From contig NC_058341.1 in NCBI RefSeq assembly GCF_905475395.1, positions 67,835,501-67,899,500 on the forward strand: a stretch of DNA of 64,000 nucleotides. The letters are read 5' to 3'. Of this stretch, positions 51,000 to 63,439 are shown in pieces. The notes beneath the pieces were generated by a model. The model searched no databases. It was not told the origin of the DNA and was given only the letters and a program-made list of their open reading frames with translations. The translations under genes and the position numbers were made by a program. Source of the stretch: Chrysoperla carnea. Its lineage: Eukaryota; Arthropoda; Insecta; Neuroptera; Chrysopidae. Positions within the stretch are counted from its first letter, which is position 1; each line of letters begins with the position of its first letter.

Positions 51000-51575
51000 A
51001 ATAACTAGAGTTCTCATTAACTATCTTTGATAATTTTAATATATCCCTATTATGGTGAAAACAACAAAACACTCAATGCCACGTAATTCTGCATAACGTC
51101 AGTATATGTATATGTATGCAAATGCATTGAATGTGACCTTTTTATTTTATTAATAGCGAATAGATGTACCCATTTTTAGATAATCATAAAATAAAATAAT
51201 TGTAAAGGATGATTTAATATCTATTAATAAAGACCTCATACACACACAACAAGTAATTTTCTTAATTAAAAAATAAAAATTCTTAAGTTTAACTGTAATT
51301 AAACAAATATAAATGATTTGATTTTAAATATATATATTTATTTAATTAATAATAAACTATTTATAAATTAAAATTAAACGTGTAGTAAGTATATTAAAAA
51401 TAAAATACTGTGTTCTTCTTAATGACATTTAGAAAATAATAATAATAATAATAATAATAATATGATAAAATGAAAGAAAAACATAGAATAAAATAAAAAT
51501 CAATTACAATTACTAGATTTAAATAAATTATTTCAATTGTTTTATTTTACTATTACTCTGGTCGACAGGTAGTTT
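51000..51575. other. Intergenic stretch, no feature recognised
   Basis: AT-rich, with an (AAT)n run at about 51437-51463. Confidence 0.4.
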
Positions 51576-51636
51576 CATTTGGAAATAGGTCGGAAGTTAA
51601 TGACACTTTGGAAAGTTGTTCAGGGATGGCTAACTA

Positions 51637-51757
51637 TCATTTTCTCAAGTTTTCGACCTCGAGTACCTTGTACGAAAAAAGAAGTGCGGGAGGTTTTTCC
51701 TTACGCCCTTTGGCAAATAATTCCCATACTTTTTCGTAGAACGTTAAATTTTCTACA
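51637..51757 (-). CDS. Coding-looking exon, weakly sulfotransferase-like
   Basis: On the - strand a strong acceptor (TTTTTTTTCAG) is followed by 39 open codons: VENLTFYEKVWELFAKGRKE, KPPALLFSYKVLEVENLRK, then TGA. The pattern FYxxVxELxxxRxEKPxxLLFxY resembles the segment before and through the FYED motif of cytosolic sulfotransferases, but the FYED residues themselves are not kept. It may be an exon (a GTACTC donor is possible after TACAAG), a pseudoexon, or a coincidence. No partner exons were found. Confidence 0.28.
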
Positions 51758-51954
51758 CTGAAAAAAAATTCTTAATACCAACCTATATGAGGTTCTCTCA
51801 ATGGTGCCACGAATGTGATACAGGGTTGAATACACCGTACAGCGTTGAATGGTGAATGGTGACACAAATGCGTGAGTTGTTTGTATGAAAGTAATTTACT
51901 GTCTAACAAATTTCAAGTATTGTGGTTTTGAAATGCAACATAGTTTTAAAAAAT

Positions 51955-52497
51955 CTTTTTATACCATGTATATATGAAATATACATAGTATATTAAGTTT
52001 AGTCTCAAGTTTGTAACGCCTAAAAATATTGATGCTACGAAAAAAATTTGTGTATAGGTGTTCATAGAATCACCTAATTAGTCCATTTTCGGTTGTCTGT
52101 CCGTCTGTCTGTCAACACGATAACTCAAAAACGAAGAGATATCAAGCTGAAATTTTTATAGCGTACTCAGGACGTAAAAAGTGAGATCGAGTTCGTAAAT
52201 GAGCAAAATAGGTCAATTGGGTCTTAGGTCCGTAGGACCCATCTTGTAAACCGTTAGAGATAGAACAAAAAATAAACAACTTTTGTTTGAAACATTTTTT
52301 TTTTTGTAAACATCACTGTTTACCCACGAAGACGCTTATAAGATACAAATTTTATAGTATGCATTAATATGGGATGCATTAAAAGTGGATATCTTTTTTT
52401 ATTTACGTGACGTCAAAATACAAACGATTGCGTCATCAACACTATCTATACATGGTATTTCAACAATTAACTCAGTCAATTGGTTGTTTTCACTTGT
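51955..52497 (+). mobile_element. DINE-like element, full length
   Basis: Starts TTTTTATACCATGTATATAT, keeps GTTGTCTGTCCGTCTGTCTG and GGTCCGTAGGACCCATC, has a small internal deletion after AGATAGAACAAAA, and ends with the stem-loop and TTTTCACTTGTTT. Confidence 0.8.
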
Positions 52498-52616
52498 TTG
52501 GATTTACCACTTAATAAATATTATAACAAAATAGTGACGTGATTGTCACAACTACATGAGCAGGTAAAAAAAATAAAAGGTTTATACCTGCTAATAGGTG
52601 TATTAAAAACAGTTAG

Positions 52617-52656
52617 ATTTCTTCTAGTCAGATTTGAACCAGCGACATATGGATTA
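52617..52656 (-). pseudogene. tRNA-Tyr-like 3' half
   Basis: The - strand reads GGTAATCCATATGTCGCTGG, then TTCAAATCTGACTAGAAG. This corresponds to the anticodon GTA, 3' anticodon stem, variable and T arms and acceptor of eukaryotic tRNA-Tyr (GTCGCTGGTTCAAATC being characteristic). The 5' half is not present upstream on that strand, where an A-run occurs instead. It is a pseudogene fragment or tRNA-derived repeat. Confidence 0.5.
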
Positions 52657-52659
52657 CCT

Positions 52660-53820
52660 CAATTTTTTTTTTTTCAAAGTTCTTTTGCAAGCATCTTGCA
52701 GGGTTAAAATCCCTCACCAATGGTCTGGCTTGTCTACTTTCTTCATTTTTCAATATTTAAGTTTACTTTTTTTTTTTAAATTTTTTAAGTGGCCTCAAAG
52801 ATATTTTTGGGAAAAAACAAATTTATGTTTGATAATATAGGGGATATAATGATACCGCTATTCCTCCAGCCAGGTCTGCATTTTTGTACTAAGATATTAA
52901 GAGAAATGTATCTGACGAATTTTCAGAATGCCTCAAACACCTATCCAAAAATGTTTACCAGTTCTACTACTATTTCTGCTGATTCACTGTTTACAAAATA
53001 TTAAACAAGAGATGGCGCAGAGGTCACCCGTCAAAAATACTTTACTAGTGTATTAATAACAATTAGTAAAACTGTACTGAACATAGAAGTAATAACATAG
53101 AACCGTAATGACGCCATTCAAACGATTGATCTTTATAGCGAAAGGCCTAAAAAAATTACGAGTCCTTCGTCTGTCATTGTCTTATATTATCTTTATGAAA
53201 TACATAGTCATGTACGTGTTTATACAATAATTCAAAATATTAATAAAGCGCTTTGTCAGGCTTAGAGACAAAGAGGGATGACGGTCCCTTTTTTCGGTCT
53301 CTTTTTTAACGGTCAATAATTCACTTACGTTTCCCATGTTTTTAAGCCTCTATGTTATAACCTCTTTGGTACTGAATGAGCAACAGATAGAATATGGTTA
53401 GGAAATAAAAGTTTTTATTTTTTTGCAGTCAGTTGATCGTTCTTGCTGTCTTAATATGGTACTAATTTACGCACAAAAGACAGAGAGAGAGAGAGTTCAT
53501 TTTCATGAGGGCATTACTTAGTTCATTCTCTATATCGATGGTAGTTAGTTTTCTCGATATTTTGCAGGTAATTTGCATAAATCAAATAAAAGAAGCACTT
53601 TATATAATAGCACATCGAATATAAATATCTAAAACAGTTTTCTATGCAACAAATAAATAAGATAAAGTCTCTCTGCACCATTAATGAGGGTTAGCCTGTC
53701 TGTCTCCAAAAGATTTCTTTTGTATATTATAAAACTACAAAAGTACTAACATAGACATAAGTACCCTTACATTGTCATATATACTATAATATTTAGACTA
53801 ATGTGTATTTAATATTACTT
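52660..53820. other. Intergenic stretch, no feature recognised
   Basis: AT-rich with short ORFs only; no splice-supported coding sequence and no clear repeat ends. Confidence 0.4.
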
Positions 53821-53823
53821 ATT

Positions 53824-54316
53824 TAAGGTAGTTCCTCCGCGACAGTCCAGTCAAAAAGTTTTGGGCTAATACTATCATTCAGCGCATTAACTGTGCTATG
53901 ACTACTATGACTATACCATATATTATTTTCACAAGACTGTAGTTCCTCACTACTGTATCTCCTATACGTATAAACACACACACTATGTTAAGTTTTTTAT
54001 CGAAACTATATGGTAAATAATTTTTATTTTTTTTAATATATTTTCTAAATATAGTATTCTACATTATATTAGTTTTTCATAGAGATGGTGAACGTCATTC
54101 ATTGATAAATAAATATAATATTTGTAAATTTGTGTATTTTTATACGCTTCTCCCATGTACACGTATAAATTGCGTCACTTTTAATTGCTAATATCTCATG
54201 TATGACATGGTAAATCATCTTCTAATTTTAACAGCATGTGTATTATGAATTAAATATTTTATATTCTGAGTTTTGAGAAATTCTTGAAATATCACTTTCG
54301 TGTAGGTACTACCTTA
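53824..54316. mobile_element. TTAA-flanked short-TIR element
   Basis: The ends TTAAGGTAGTTCC and GGTACTACCTTAA are inverted, with TTAA at each border. Related starts (TTAAGGTAGTACC, TTAAGGTAGTATA, TTTAAGGTAGTCC) occur near 17234, 28049 and 57468. The interior shows little further symmetry. Confidence 0.6.
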
Positions 54317-54463
54317 AGTGAGAAATTATTTGTGAAATTTCTATTTTTATTTTGTTGCGTAATTATTATTATTCCCTATGGCCCGCTAAATTAATATTAA
54401 CTTAGCAAACCACTACTTTAAGAAATTGAAATTTCCAAACTCTATTATACTGCGAATTTGCGC

Positions 54464-54653
54464 ATTTTTATACCATGTATATATGAAATATATCAAGGTA
54501 TGTTTATAGGTTACATATATTATGTATGTGTGTGTTTGCTTATCTTTCTTTACTTACTTTAACGTAAAAAAAAACAAACAAATACTTAATCAACACTGTC
54601 TTTAAATGATATTTCACCAATTAACTCAGTCAATTGTTTGTTTTCACTTGTTT
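54464..54653 (+). mobile_element. DINE-like element, internally deleted
   Basis: Only both ends remain: TTTTTATACCATGTATATAT through AAGGTATG, then AACTCAGTCAATTGTTTG and TTTTCACTTGTTT. The total is about 190 bp, a useful definition of the two termini. Confidence 0.75.
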
Positions 54654-54654
54654 A

Positions 54655-55388
54655 ATCGTAAATTATTCGTAAAATTTTACCGTTCAATTACTTTCGCTGT
54701 AAAGTAACTTTAAAAAAAAAGTCGTATTATTAAATTAACAGACCACTAATCTAAGTTTATATTTCTCAACTATCCTCGACAAAGAAAGGTTGGCAGAAGT
54801 GAGTATGGCTAGAGCTGGACAGTATCAGAGAAGATGAGACATAGCAAAAGTCGTGTTCACTTTTAAGCCAAGACGTTCAGCGTACCAGTCGTCTAGCCAG
54901 TTCCTCTTTCTCTTACCAATAACGAAAACGATTCGACATTTAATTGACCTTGAAGGAACAACTTTTGTTTGAAATATTTTTCTGTATCTGAATTAACTTA
55001 AGGTATTTCTATCGGAGTGAGTAAGAGTCTGATATCTTAGAAAGAGAAAAAATATAATTATCTAAAAATAGTTGTATTAGCGCAGTAAATCGGTCCTCAC
55101 TACAACGAATACTCTCACATATTTCTCATGTACACACAACATAGATAAATTGAACAACGTTGCCGCTTGTAAATTTCACTTCTAAATTAAACTAAATATT
55201 CGTCAAAATTCATATTCGTAAAGAGCGCGATGAAAACGACATCTGGCAACATTAAATCATGTTCTAGAACGTTAGTTAATATGTGTTGGAAACCAATTAT
55301 TTTTTTACAAGATTTTATTTAGTTTCACCTGTCTCGTTGTCTGTCTGTAATCTGCAAATCTTGCAAGTCAAATTTGATCCACTGTACT
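54655..55388. other. Intergenic stretch, no feature recognised
   Basis: A GC-richer piece at 54780-54960 shows no recognisable coding frame. The remainder is AT-rich. Confidence 0.35.
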
Positions 55389-55389
55389 G

Positions 55390-55615
55390 TAAAGTAGAAA
55401 ATATTTTATCTATGAGTCACTCATACTCATATATATTTATAAACTATTTATAAAAGCTGGAGGCGCTTAATTTAAAATATCAAGAATGAATCGGAACGCC
55501 TCATCTACTCCACATGCCTAATTATTTTTCGATTCTTTCTTGATATTAAGCACCTCAAGCTTTTACAAATAGTCGGGTATGAGTGACTCATAGCTACAAT
55601 TATTTTCTACTTTTT
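55390..55615. mobile_element. MITE with about 95 bp arms
   Basis: AAGTAGAAAATATTTTATCTA, TGAGTCACTCATAC, AAAAGCTGGAGGCGCTTAA and ATATCAAGAA on the left mirror the right end (TTCTTGATATTAAGCACCTC, AAGCTTTTACAAATAGT, GTATGAGTGACTCATA, ATTTTCTACTT). Confidence 0.8.
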
Positions 55616-55619
55616 AGTA

Positions 55620-56310
55620 AATAAAAGCTTGTCCCTTAAAAAGGATTTTGTATTAAAATTTAAAAAAAAATTCGATTTTAAAGTAAAAAATATATTCTTC
55701 CTGCATAAAAGTTACAATATAAGTTAATTATAAAAACAAGAACAGAAAGAAATGTTATGTGAACTATCAAATTGGCAGATTTCATCTGCCAAAAACTGTT
55801 ATTGTTAAATTTATTAAATATTCCAAATATTATTCTTAAATATTAATTATTGTTATTAAATATTCTGAACGTAAGCATGATTTAACGAAATTTTGTCCGC
55901 ATTGAGCGCTATGATCGACTCAGTTGATCGACCATATGGTGTGCTCTCTGCCAATAAGAGGCGCCCGATATGAGAAGACTATGAGGAGTACAAATCTAGT
56001 AATCAGATTACCTCTTTACGTTTTTAGTGCGCACCTTTCAATTTTTAGTAATGCGTGTTTATAACTTGTATACTTGTGTGTTGTCGACAAAGCTCTTTTG
56101 TTTAAAACTGACTATAACCTGACAAACAAAGCACACTATGTAGTTGTTACTCATCGATACAGAATATCTACATAAACGCATTGGTGGGTACTCAGCCAAG
56201 CAACGAACAACATTGTACGTCTTCAGGTTTTTTCAGATTACCATATATAAATATAAATTGACAGTACATAATCGGTGTGGTACAGAAGTCGTGTGAGTGC
56301 GACCTCTGTA
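55620..56310. other. Intergenic stretch, no feature recognised
   Basis: No coding frame, RNA gene or clear repeat ends identified. Confidence 0.4.
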
Positions 56311-56319
56311 CTCCACGCG

Positions 56320-56790
<471 letters not shown>

Positions 56791-56799
56791 TATACTACA

Positions 56800-57464
56800 T
56801 TGTACGTATAATAGACAAAGTGTCTATTGTTAGAAACTGACAATGACCTAATGGACACAGGACGCTAGGCAACACTTAAGGGGTAAACTCCAGTTGTGCG
56901 AACTAACTGGAGCATTCCTATCCTTTACGTGTTAAATATCGACCAAAGTTGACATTTAACAATTTACGACAGCCAACAGAGACAGTCAATGCTTCTAGAA
57001 TGCAATGCGTTAGGAATATCTTTAAAAAAAGGTTTCTTTAGAGAACTTCTGATACGTACTGTATCTAGCTTACTAATATAGAATATAGAAGAATGGCGAT
57101 GTCACCACATTTACATTAACTTAGAATACTTACTACGAAATGTATTTAATAATAATAATAATAATAGAAATGCCACAAACAACATCCTTTGTGTTATGTT
57201 GTGAATTGTTACATTATCTCTAAATATTTATATTTTATCTGTTTAGTCTTTACTATTCAAGTATTCACTCACTTATACTTGTGTTTAAATAGCTATAAAT
57301 ATATAACAATTTACTATTTTGTGCCTATTACTTTTACTATTACTACTTACAAGTACGTGTGTAAAACCGCTTTTGTTGAGTACATGCTGGAACAGAGAAG
57401 TGTGAAATTTTAATCGTTGTTAAAAGAAATCATAGCAATTTTTTCAAATTATCTGTTTTTTCAT
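56800..57464. other. Intergenic stretch, no feature recognised
   Basis: Contains an (AAT)n run at about 57148-57166; otherwise nothing I can support. Confidence 0.4.
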
Positions 57465-57465
57465 T

Positions 57466-57790
57466 TTAAGGTAGTCCGGCTATTTTTGCACAATCAATAC
57501 AGTTTTGGGGCCCCTTGCGGGGCAAAATTTTGAGTTTAAAATTGTAATTTTTAACATAGTACCTTAAGGAAGAACTCACATTAACGTTAATTGTACAAAA
57601 ATTAATCGGTGATTGAAGTTTTCATCATAAAGAAAGTTTATCACAGATTCTGTTTATGCAAAAATTAAAAAAAAACAAAAAAAAAAAAAACATAAAAAAA
57701 CTTTGGTTTTTGACGCTTTCACGATATTTTTAGAGCATTTTATTACATCTTCGTCATGCAAATTGCCTCACGTGATGGACGAACTACTTT
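57466..57790. repeat. Dispersed repeat, inverted relative to 8400-8850
   Basis: Shares, as reverse complement, CCCCGCAAGAGGGCCC-like sequence, TTAACAATGTTCTTCCTCAAG, GCATAAACAGAATCTATGATA, AAGCGTCAAAAAACAAAGTTT and TCCATCACGTGA with the element near 8.4-8.85 kb. Confidence 0.75.
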
Positions 57791-58200
57791 AAAACTATAT
57801 AAAACAAGGGAAAAGAAACAATTGCTTGCCTGAGTTAATAGTTGAAATACCATGTTATAAAAAGGGTTGAGGGCTTGCATTATTTTATAAATTAGAAGAG
57901 TTTAAATAATTAACACAATTATGGCGGCTTTCGGCCGCGATTTATTTAGTTTTCAAAAAATTGAAAAGTATTTTCTAGAATTTTTTTCGTTCTTCGAGAA
58001 TGTTTCACAAGATCATTATTGAAGCTACCTGCAAATTTCCAACTTACTGTCTTTTATAATTTTGAAGAAAATGGACAAAAAAGTTTTGTCCTAATTTGCA
58101 CCCTCACAGTGAAGAGTAAACAGTGATGTTTACGAAAAAATGTTTTAAACAAAAGTTGTTTATTGTTTTATAAGGAGCATTTTTTACATTTAAACTTTTT
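57790..58200 (-). mobile_element. DINE-like element, first half, split by a retrotransposon fragment
   Basis: From AAACAAGGGAAAAGAAACAAT through TGAGTTAATAGTTGAAATACC, the long-form segment AGCTACCTGCAAATTTCCAA and GTAAACAGTGATGTTTACG to ACATTTAAACTTTTT. It continues at 58795. Confidence 0.65.
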
Positions 58201-58795
58201 TTATTTTTATTTCTAACCCCCTTTCACCTGAGTCTGTCATTCCCGTATCAAAGTGCTCTGTAAATTATCAAATCAAAGAAAAGCTACGACAAGCCCATCT
58301 TGATTACTGGACCTTGCGCAGGGCATGCGACAGGCCAAACTGTGTATAACCACAGTTAGGACATTCGACTGGGCTCGCCTGAAACTTACTAGAGCACAGT
58401 TGAGAAGGGTGGCGGGACTCTTCACAGGATACTGTCGATTGAACTATCTCCTTCACAATATGGGGTTCGCTAATGATCCCACTTGTAAAATCTATATGGA
58501 GGATGACGAAACCTCCATACGTGTTATTGGCACCTGCAGAAATCTGAACGGCATTAGATTCAAAATGTTCGGACCGAACCTTGAATCCATCTATTCTGGG
58601 AGAGATCCCGACGGATAAGCTGTGGGCTTCCTGTGTGGCGCCTGGCCTCGACAGAATCCTATAGCTTCATCTGATTTTAATAGCGCTTCCTACCCGAAGA
58701 CGCTTCGTCTTCGGGTGGCAGGTCGTTCTCAAGGAGGACACAGAGGACTGTTGGTATAAGTGCTAAGAACACACTTTCGATACACCTCTTTTGTC
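58201..58795 (+). pseudogene. Non-LTR retrotransposon C-terminal/RNase H-end remnant (R1/Jockey-like)
   Basis: An open frame at 58325-58618 reads LKLTRAQLRRVAGLFTGYCR, LNYLLHNMGFANDPTCKIYM and then TSIRVIGTCRNLNGIRFKMF. The pattern TGxCxLNxHLHxMGxxxxPxCRxCxEExET..H is the C-terminal region of R1/I/Jockey-type ORF2 proteins. The expected zinc-binding residues are partly lost. The 3' UTR matches 36885-37045. Within it, about 58693-58724 holds an added palindrome (CGAAGACGCTTCGTCTTCG). The piece interrupts a DINE-like element. Confidence 0.75.
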
Positions 58796-59090
58796 TTATT
58801 ATTTATCTCTAACGATTTACAAAATTTTGGACTCAAATCCCAACTGACCTTTGTTTCTCTATTACGAACTCAAACTCATTTTTTACGTCCTGCGCACTTA
58901 TAAAAAAGTCAACTTGATATCGTTTTTAATTTAGCATGATCACGGACGGACGGGCAACGGGAAATGAACTGGGTGATTTTATGAACTCCTAAGCGTTACA
59001 AACTTGGGACTAAAATTAGTATACCTTGCTATGTATTTCATATACCCTATCCTTAAATACTGTTTATACCCTGTATACATATAAAAAGTA
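58795..59090 (-). mobile_element. DINE-like element, second half
   Basis: Continues from ATCTCTAACGATTTACAAAAT through CGGACGGACGGGCAACGG and GTTACAAACTTGGGACTAAA to the ATATACC...ATACCCTGTATAC terminus. Confidence 0.65.
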
Positions 59091-59094
59091 TTGA

Positions 59095-62065
59095 AGGTAA
59101 TAATTTTTATAAATTTTCACCACATTTTAAAGAATAATTATTCTTGAAAATGAATGTGAAAATTATAATTGAGTCTTTCAAAGCCTTATTTTATTTATCA
59201 TAAAAATTTCATACGAAAATAATTTCTGAATTTGAACGATAAATTCCAACCTTAAGGGAAAGGGACGCAAGGTTTCGAATTTTTGTAACTTCGGTCATTT
59301 AGATATACTAAAGTGCAAAATAAAAACTTTTTTTATAAAAAATATAACCGGTACTGAAGAAAATTAATAAAAAAGTAAAAAATTATTTTAAAGTGAATAC
59401 TTCGATCATTATTTTCCTTGTTGCATTCGTTTTAAGGTCGATGCCAACCATATCCTTAGCTGGACACCGATTCATCGGCGTCGATTTCAGAATTTAATTA
59501 CTTAAAAGGAAAATATTGATGGAAGTATTTATTTCAAAATTATTAAATTTTTTTTTACATTCTCAAATCTTTATGTACCCCCAAAATACCAGCCAAAAGT
59601 ATTTTTAGCTGTTTTGTGATCCAACCTTTCCATTTGCATGTTTGACTGATAAAGAACAAGGCATGGAAAAAACACAAAAATACCTATTCCAGCGAAAGAC
59701 TATCACCGTACACAGTGAGTGAATTACTAAGCATGGTTGGTAACTGCTTTTTGTACTAGTTTTTAATATTAGATAATAAAAAGCATGACAAGACAATTTT
59801 CACGGTCATATGCCGTACTTATTAAGTAGGCTAAAAATACAATAGAATATAGCGTAGCGACGGACTAGGCTATCACCAATTAGTTATAGCTAAAATTAGT
59901 AGAAGAGCTAGCGTTCCACCCGACTAACCAGTTTGCCACAAAGCTAAAAATTTTTTTAATAAAGTTTTATTATCAGTCAATTAAGAATGTACCGTTCTGA
60001 AGGCGTTCGTTGCGTCATTTAAAGATCTACTCCCACAAACTGAGATTTTGTTTTTTTTTTAAGTTTACATGTTTAAGCGTAATAAAAATTGACAACCCAT
60101 TTTGAGGGTTGCAAGTTTGAGTTAGACGATAGTAAAAATTTCATAGGGATAATAATTCAGAACAATTCCACGAGCCTATTCCATTTTATGAGACTATCCA
60201 ACTTTACTCCCATCTGCCACATACAACTTTCAAAATGGATTATCAATATATGTTTCTTATGCTTTTTCTTCGACTCCGTCGGAATAAAATCTGTCCAATT
60301 TTTTTTAAATACATTTCTAGAAGTTAACCCACTCGCTTCGCTGGGCAACTGCAATTTTAAATACAAAAACTATTATTTTGTAAAATTTCATTTAGCCCCG
60401 CTATTTCATCACCTTAAGAGATTTTCAAAAATTCTACCTTAGGCTCATCTATAGTGTAAAAAAAACTCACATGCTATTTTACATGGTCCTAGCCCCAATA
60501 TTTTTGGCTGTGCGTTGATATGTCAATTAGTCTGTTATTCCTTTATATAAATTAAGAACATTTTCACACCCGCTTCACTGGACGTACAGATATTGTATAT
60601 AACAACTGGAATGACTGATTGATTTTCGTTTTTTAATTAGTAATATTTATTTTTATGAAAAAAAAAATTGGAAACCATAATTTGGATTAAAATATAAATA
60701 GGAGATCATAGTGTCCTTGAGAGGAAAGAAAAAATGTGATAGATATTTTATCGAATCGTAAGTATCAGTAGTTCTCTATCAAATATTCATTCTATGATAT
60801 TTGATTTTGTAAGAAAATCTTTTATACTGTGCTTCCTTTAGAAATCTGTTAAAAAAATTCACGTTTTTATCATTAATGGTTTACCCTCGAATTTTTCTGC
60901 CAGTTCGAACTTTATATATATAATAGCGAATTTTATATCTATATAGCTTTAAAACCATTGTTTCAAATTTTTCGTACAGCGATAAAAATAGTTTCAGATT
61001 TTCAATTTATAAAGAAGCATTTCTAACTACTGCTTGTGAGAATAAAAATTAAAAATCTCTTTGTAAATATTATAAACCTCATGGAATTTAAAAAAAAACC
61101 TTTCTAACATGACATTATAGCAAAATTTGACCTATATTTGTATATAAAATTATTTACTTGGGTTTTCTATATAAAAAAGTTCATCCCTTTAGGAAATGAA
61201 CTTCAAAAATCCCTTCTTAGTGCACACGTACTTTTGAGGAACGTATGTACAAATCTTTGTGTTGTTCGATCTGTTAGTCAGGCAGTTTCTTCTTTTATAT
61301 ATATATATATATATATATAGATAGAAATTGAAAAAATATTCATGTTTACTACAATAGTAAATTAGAAATATTATTTAATCTTTAGATGTTTTCTACATGG
61401 TACTTTGATTTACACATCGACTTGCACGCACATAAACATAATGATTTTTAACTGACGATAACGCAATCCGTGTTAAGGAACTTCATTCCAAAAATTGTTT
61501 AACATTTGAAAAAATTTGAGGGATGATGACGCAACTGCGAGATACTTTTCAGAACGGTATTTTCTTAATTTATCGATAAAACTTTTTTTTTGTTTGTTTT
61601 AATATTATACTGCGTGTTTAACTACTACTATGGTCATATACGCAGTGTGATAAAACTTTATTTTAATTATTATTTCTAGCTTTGTGGGAAACATGTTAGT
61701 TAGTTGGACCGCTAGCTCTTAGTCTATGTAGTTAGTTTTAGTTTTTAGTGTACAATTTCAAATATTTTTGTTTTAAAATTTATTGCTTATATAATATACG
61801 ATGACCTTGATATATGATATCTGTTTACAGCAAAAAAATATATACAAAACCTACCTATATACAAAACAAAAACGGTAACGAACGTGTGTTATGTTATATT
61901 TATATTACTAGAGGAATCCCGTTGAAAAATCAGCGTTACACCTCGATGCATGTGCTGCAATTTTATTTTTGCATAATATTTGGTCTAGTACTTACCGATT
62001 TAGAAATAATATTAATGTATTAGTTGACAAAAGCTTGTAATTAATAGTTTTTATATACACAACTA
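59095..62065. other. Long intergenic stretch, no gene recognised
   Basis: AT-rich with a (TA)n run at 61298-61320. A 117-codon ORF at 60089-60442 is Phe/Ile/Asn-rich and overlaps a segment (CTCGCTTCGCTGGGCAA) related to other dispersed pieces near 39361 and 60570, so I do not call it a gene. Confidence 0.4.
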
Positions 62066-62067
62066 TG

Positions 62068-62395
62068 TACTTTTTATACCATGTATATATGAAATATATA
62101 ATAAGGTATACTAAGTTTAGTCCCAAGTTTCTAACGCTTAAAAATATTGACGTTACGAACAAAATTTTGGTAAAGGTGTTTCTCATAAAATCCCCTTACT
62201 TGTCTGCCCGTAAGCACGAAAACTCAAAAACGAAAAGTGATATCAAGCTGAAACTTTTATAGCGTGCTTAGGACGTAAAAATTCAGGTAGAGATCTTAAA
62301 TGAGCAACATAGTTCTACTGGATCTGGATCCGTAGGACCCATCTTGTAAACCTTAGAGATAGAACAAAAGTTTAAACATGAAAAAAATTAACTTT
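62068..62395 (+). mobile_element. DINE-like element, 3'-truncated
   Basis: TTTTTATACCATGTATATAT, AAGGTATACTAAGTTTAGTC, GGATCCGTAGGACCCATC and AGATAGAACAAAAGTTTAAA are present; the stem-loop end is lost. Confidence 0.7.
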
Positions 62396-62404
62396 TGCTG
62401 TCTA

Positions 62405-62530
62405 TGTAAGAGTGACTATCTTTCTTTACTTTTTTTTTTATGATGTAGTAATGACAGACACACATCGGAGTCTTTGTAATAGGGTCTCGATGGTTTCCCT
62501 TCGGTTGCGGAACCCTAAAAAGAGCGTGAG
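62405..62530. repeat. Dispersed repeat tail with GGTTGCGGAACCCTAAAAA
   Basis: Contains GGTCTCGATGGTTTCCCTTC then GGTTGCGGAACCCTAAAAA, a tail sequence common in dispersed elements of several insect orders. Its extent is uncertain. Confidence 0.4.
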
Positions 62531-62754
62531 GAGAAGCCAGAAGTGTATACTTTCGCTTGTTTCAAAAGTCAAATGTTAGTTTTAAATATTCCATTTATAA
62601 TATGAATCGTTTAACTAACGCTCAATTCGTTCTCTGTCGAAATAACAATTCTGTAAGAACTATGTATAAACTTTTATGGGAGATTTAGTGAGCGAACGAT
62701 TCGCAGCAATGTGCAAAAGTTCGAGAAAACGGTAAGCATTGGTGATAGGGTAAG

Positions 62755-62985
62755 GTGTGCGCATCATCGTAGCAGGTTCAGTCAAGAATACGGAAATGAA
62801 TTTCTTTTTGTGTGATTTTATTAAAAATCGCGTCTATATCAGCAAATCTGCAACTACCGCTAAAACCAAACATCCGAAAAGCCGAAATAACCTCCCAAAA
62901 CTTGAGTCAGAGAAAATTACCTCGAACGTAGACTGCTGCAGAAGATCCAGAGGTGTCCATTTGGCTCCCATCATTTTTATACCGT
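62755..62985 (+). pseudogene. DDE (IS630/Tc1-mariner-like) transposase C-terminal remnant
   Basis: Translation reads NTEMNFFLCDFIKNRVYISK, then CCRRSRGVHL. This resembles the LTPLDFFLWGYVKxxVYxTKP block and the RRL..CI..GGHF tail of the transposase whose upstream motif appears on the - strand at 40180-40430. There are frameshifts between. A DINE-like element follows at once. Confidence 0.45.
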
Positions 62986-63420
62986 ATATATATGAAATAT
63001 ATCAAGGTATACTAAGTTTAGTCCCAAGTTTGTAATACTTAAAAATATTGATACTGCGAACAAAACTTTGGTAAAGGTGATCACATAATTAGTCCATTTC
63101 CGATTGTTTGTCTGCCTGTCTATCCGTAAACATGATAACTCAAAAACGAAAGGATATATCAATCTTTAATTTATATAGCGTGCTTAAAACGTAAAAAGTG
63201 AGGTTAAGGTCGTAAATCAGTGAGGTTGAAATTAAAAAGTGAGGTTGAGGTCAAGGTCTTGTAAACCGTTAGAGATAGAACAAAAGTTTGAATGTAAAAA
63301 AATTTTGCTTATAAAAAAAGAAATAACTTTTCCTTTAAATATTTTTTCGTAAACTTCACTGGTACCCGTAAGGGTGCAAATTAGGTTCGAACATTATATA
63401 GTATTGTGTATAGTATTATA
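62973..63420 (+). mobile_element. DINE-like element, 3' end rearranged
   Basis: TTTTTATACCGTATATATATG through GTTTGTCTGCCTGTC, a short duplicated AAAAGTGAGGTT segment, and the GTAAACTTCACTGG block. It then passes into an opposite-orientation copy. Confidence 0.7.
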
Positions 63421-63439
63421 TTGTATCAACTATCAAGTA

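Noticed and set aside
60089-60442. 117-residue ORF
   Set aside because: Phe/Ile/Asn-rich composition typical of AT-rich chance ORFs, antisense ORF in the same place, and overlap with a dispersed segment.
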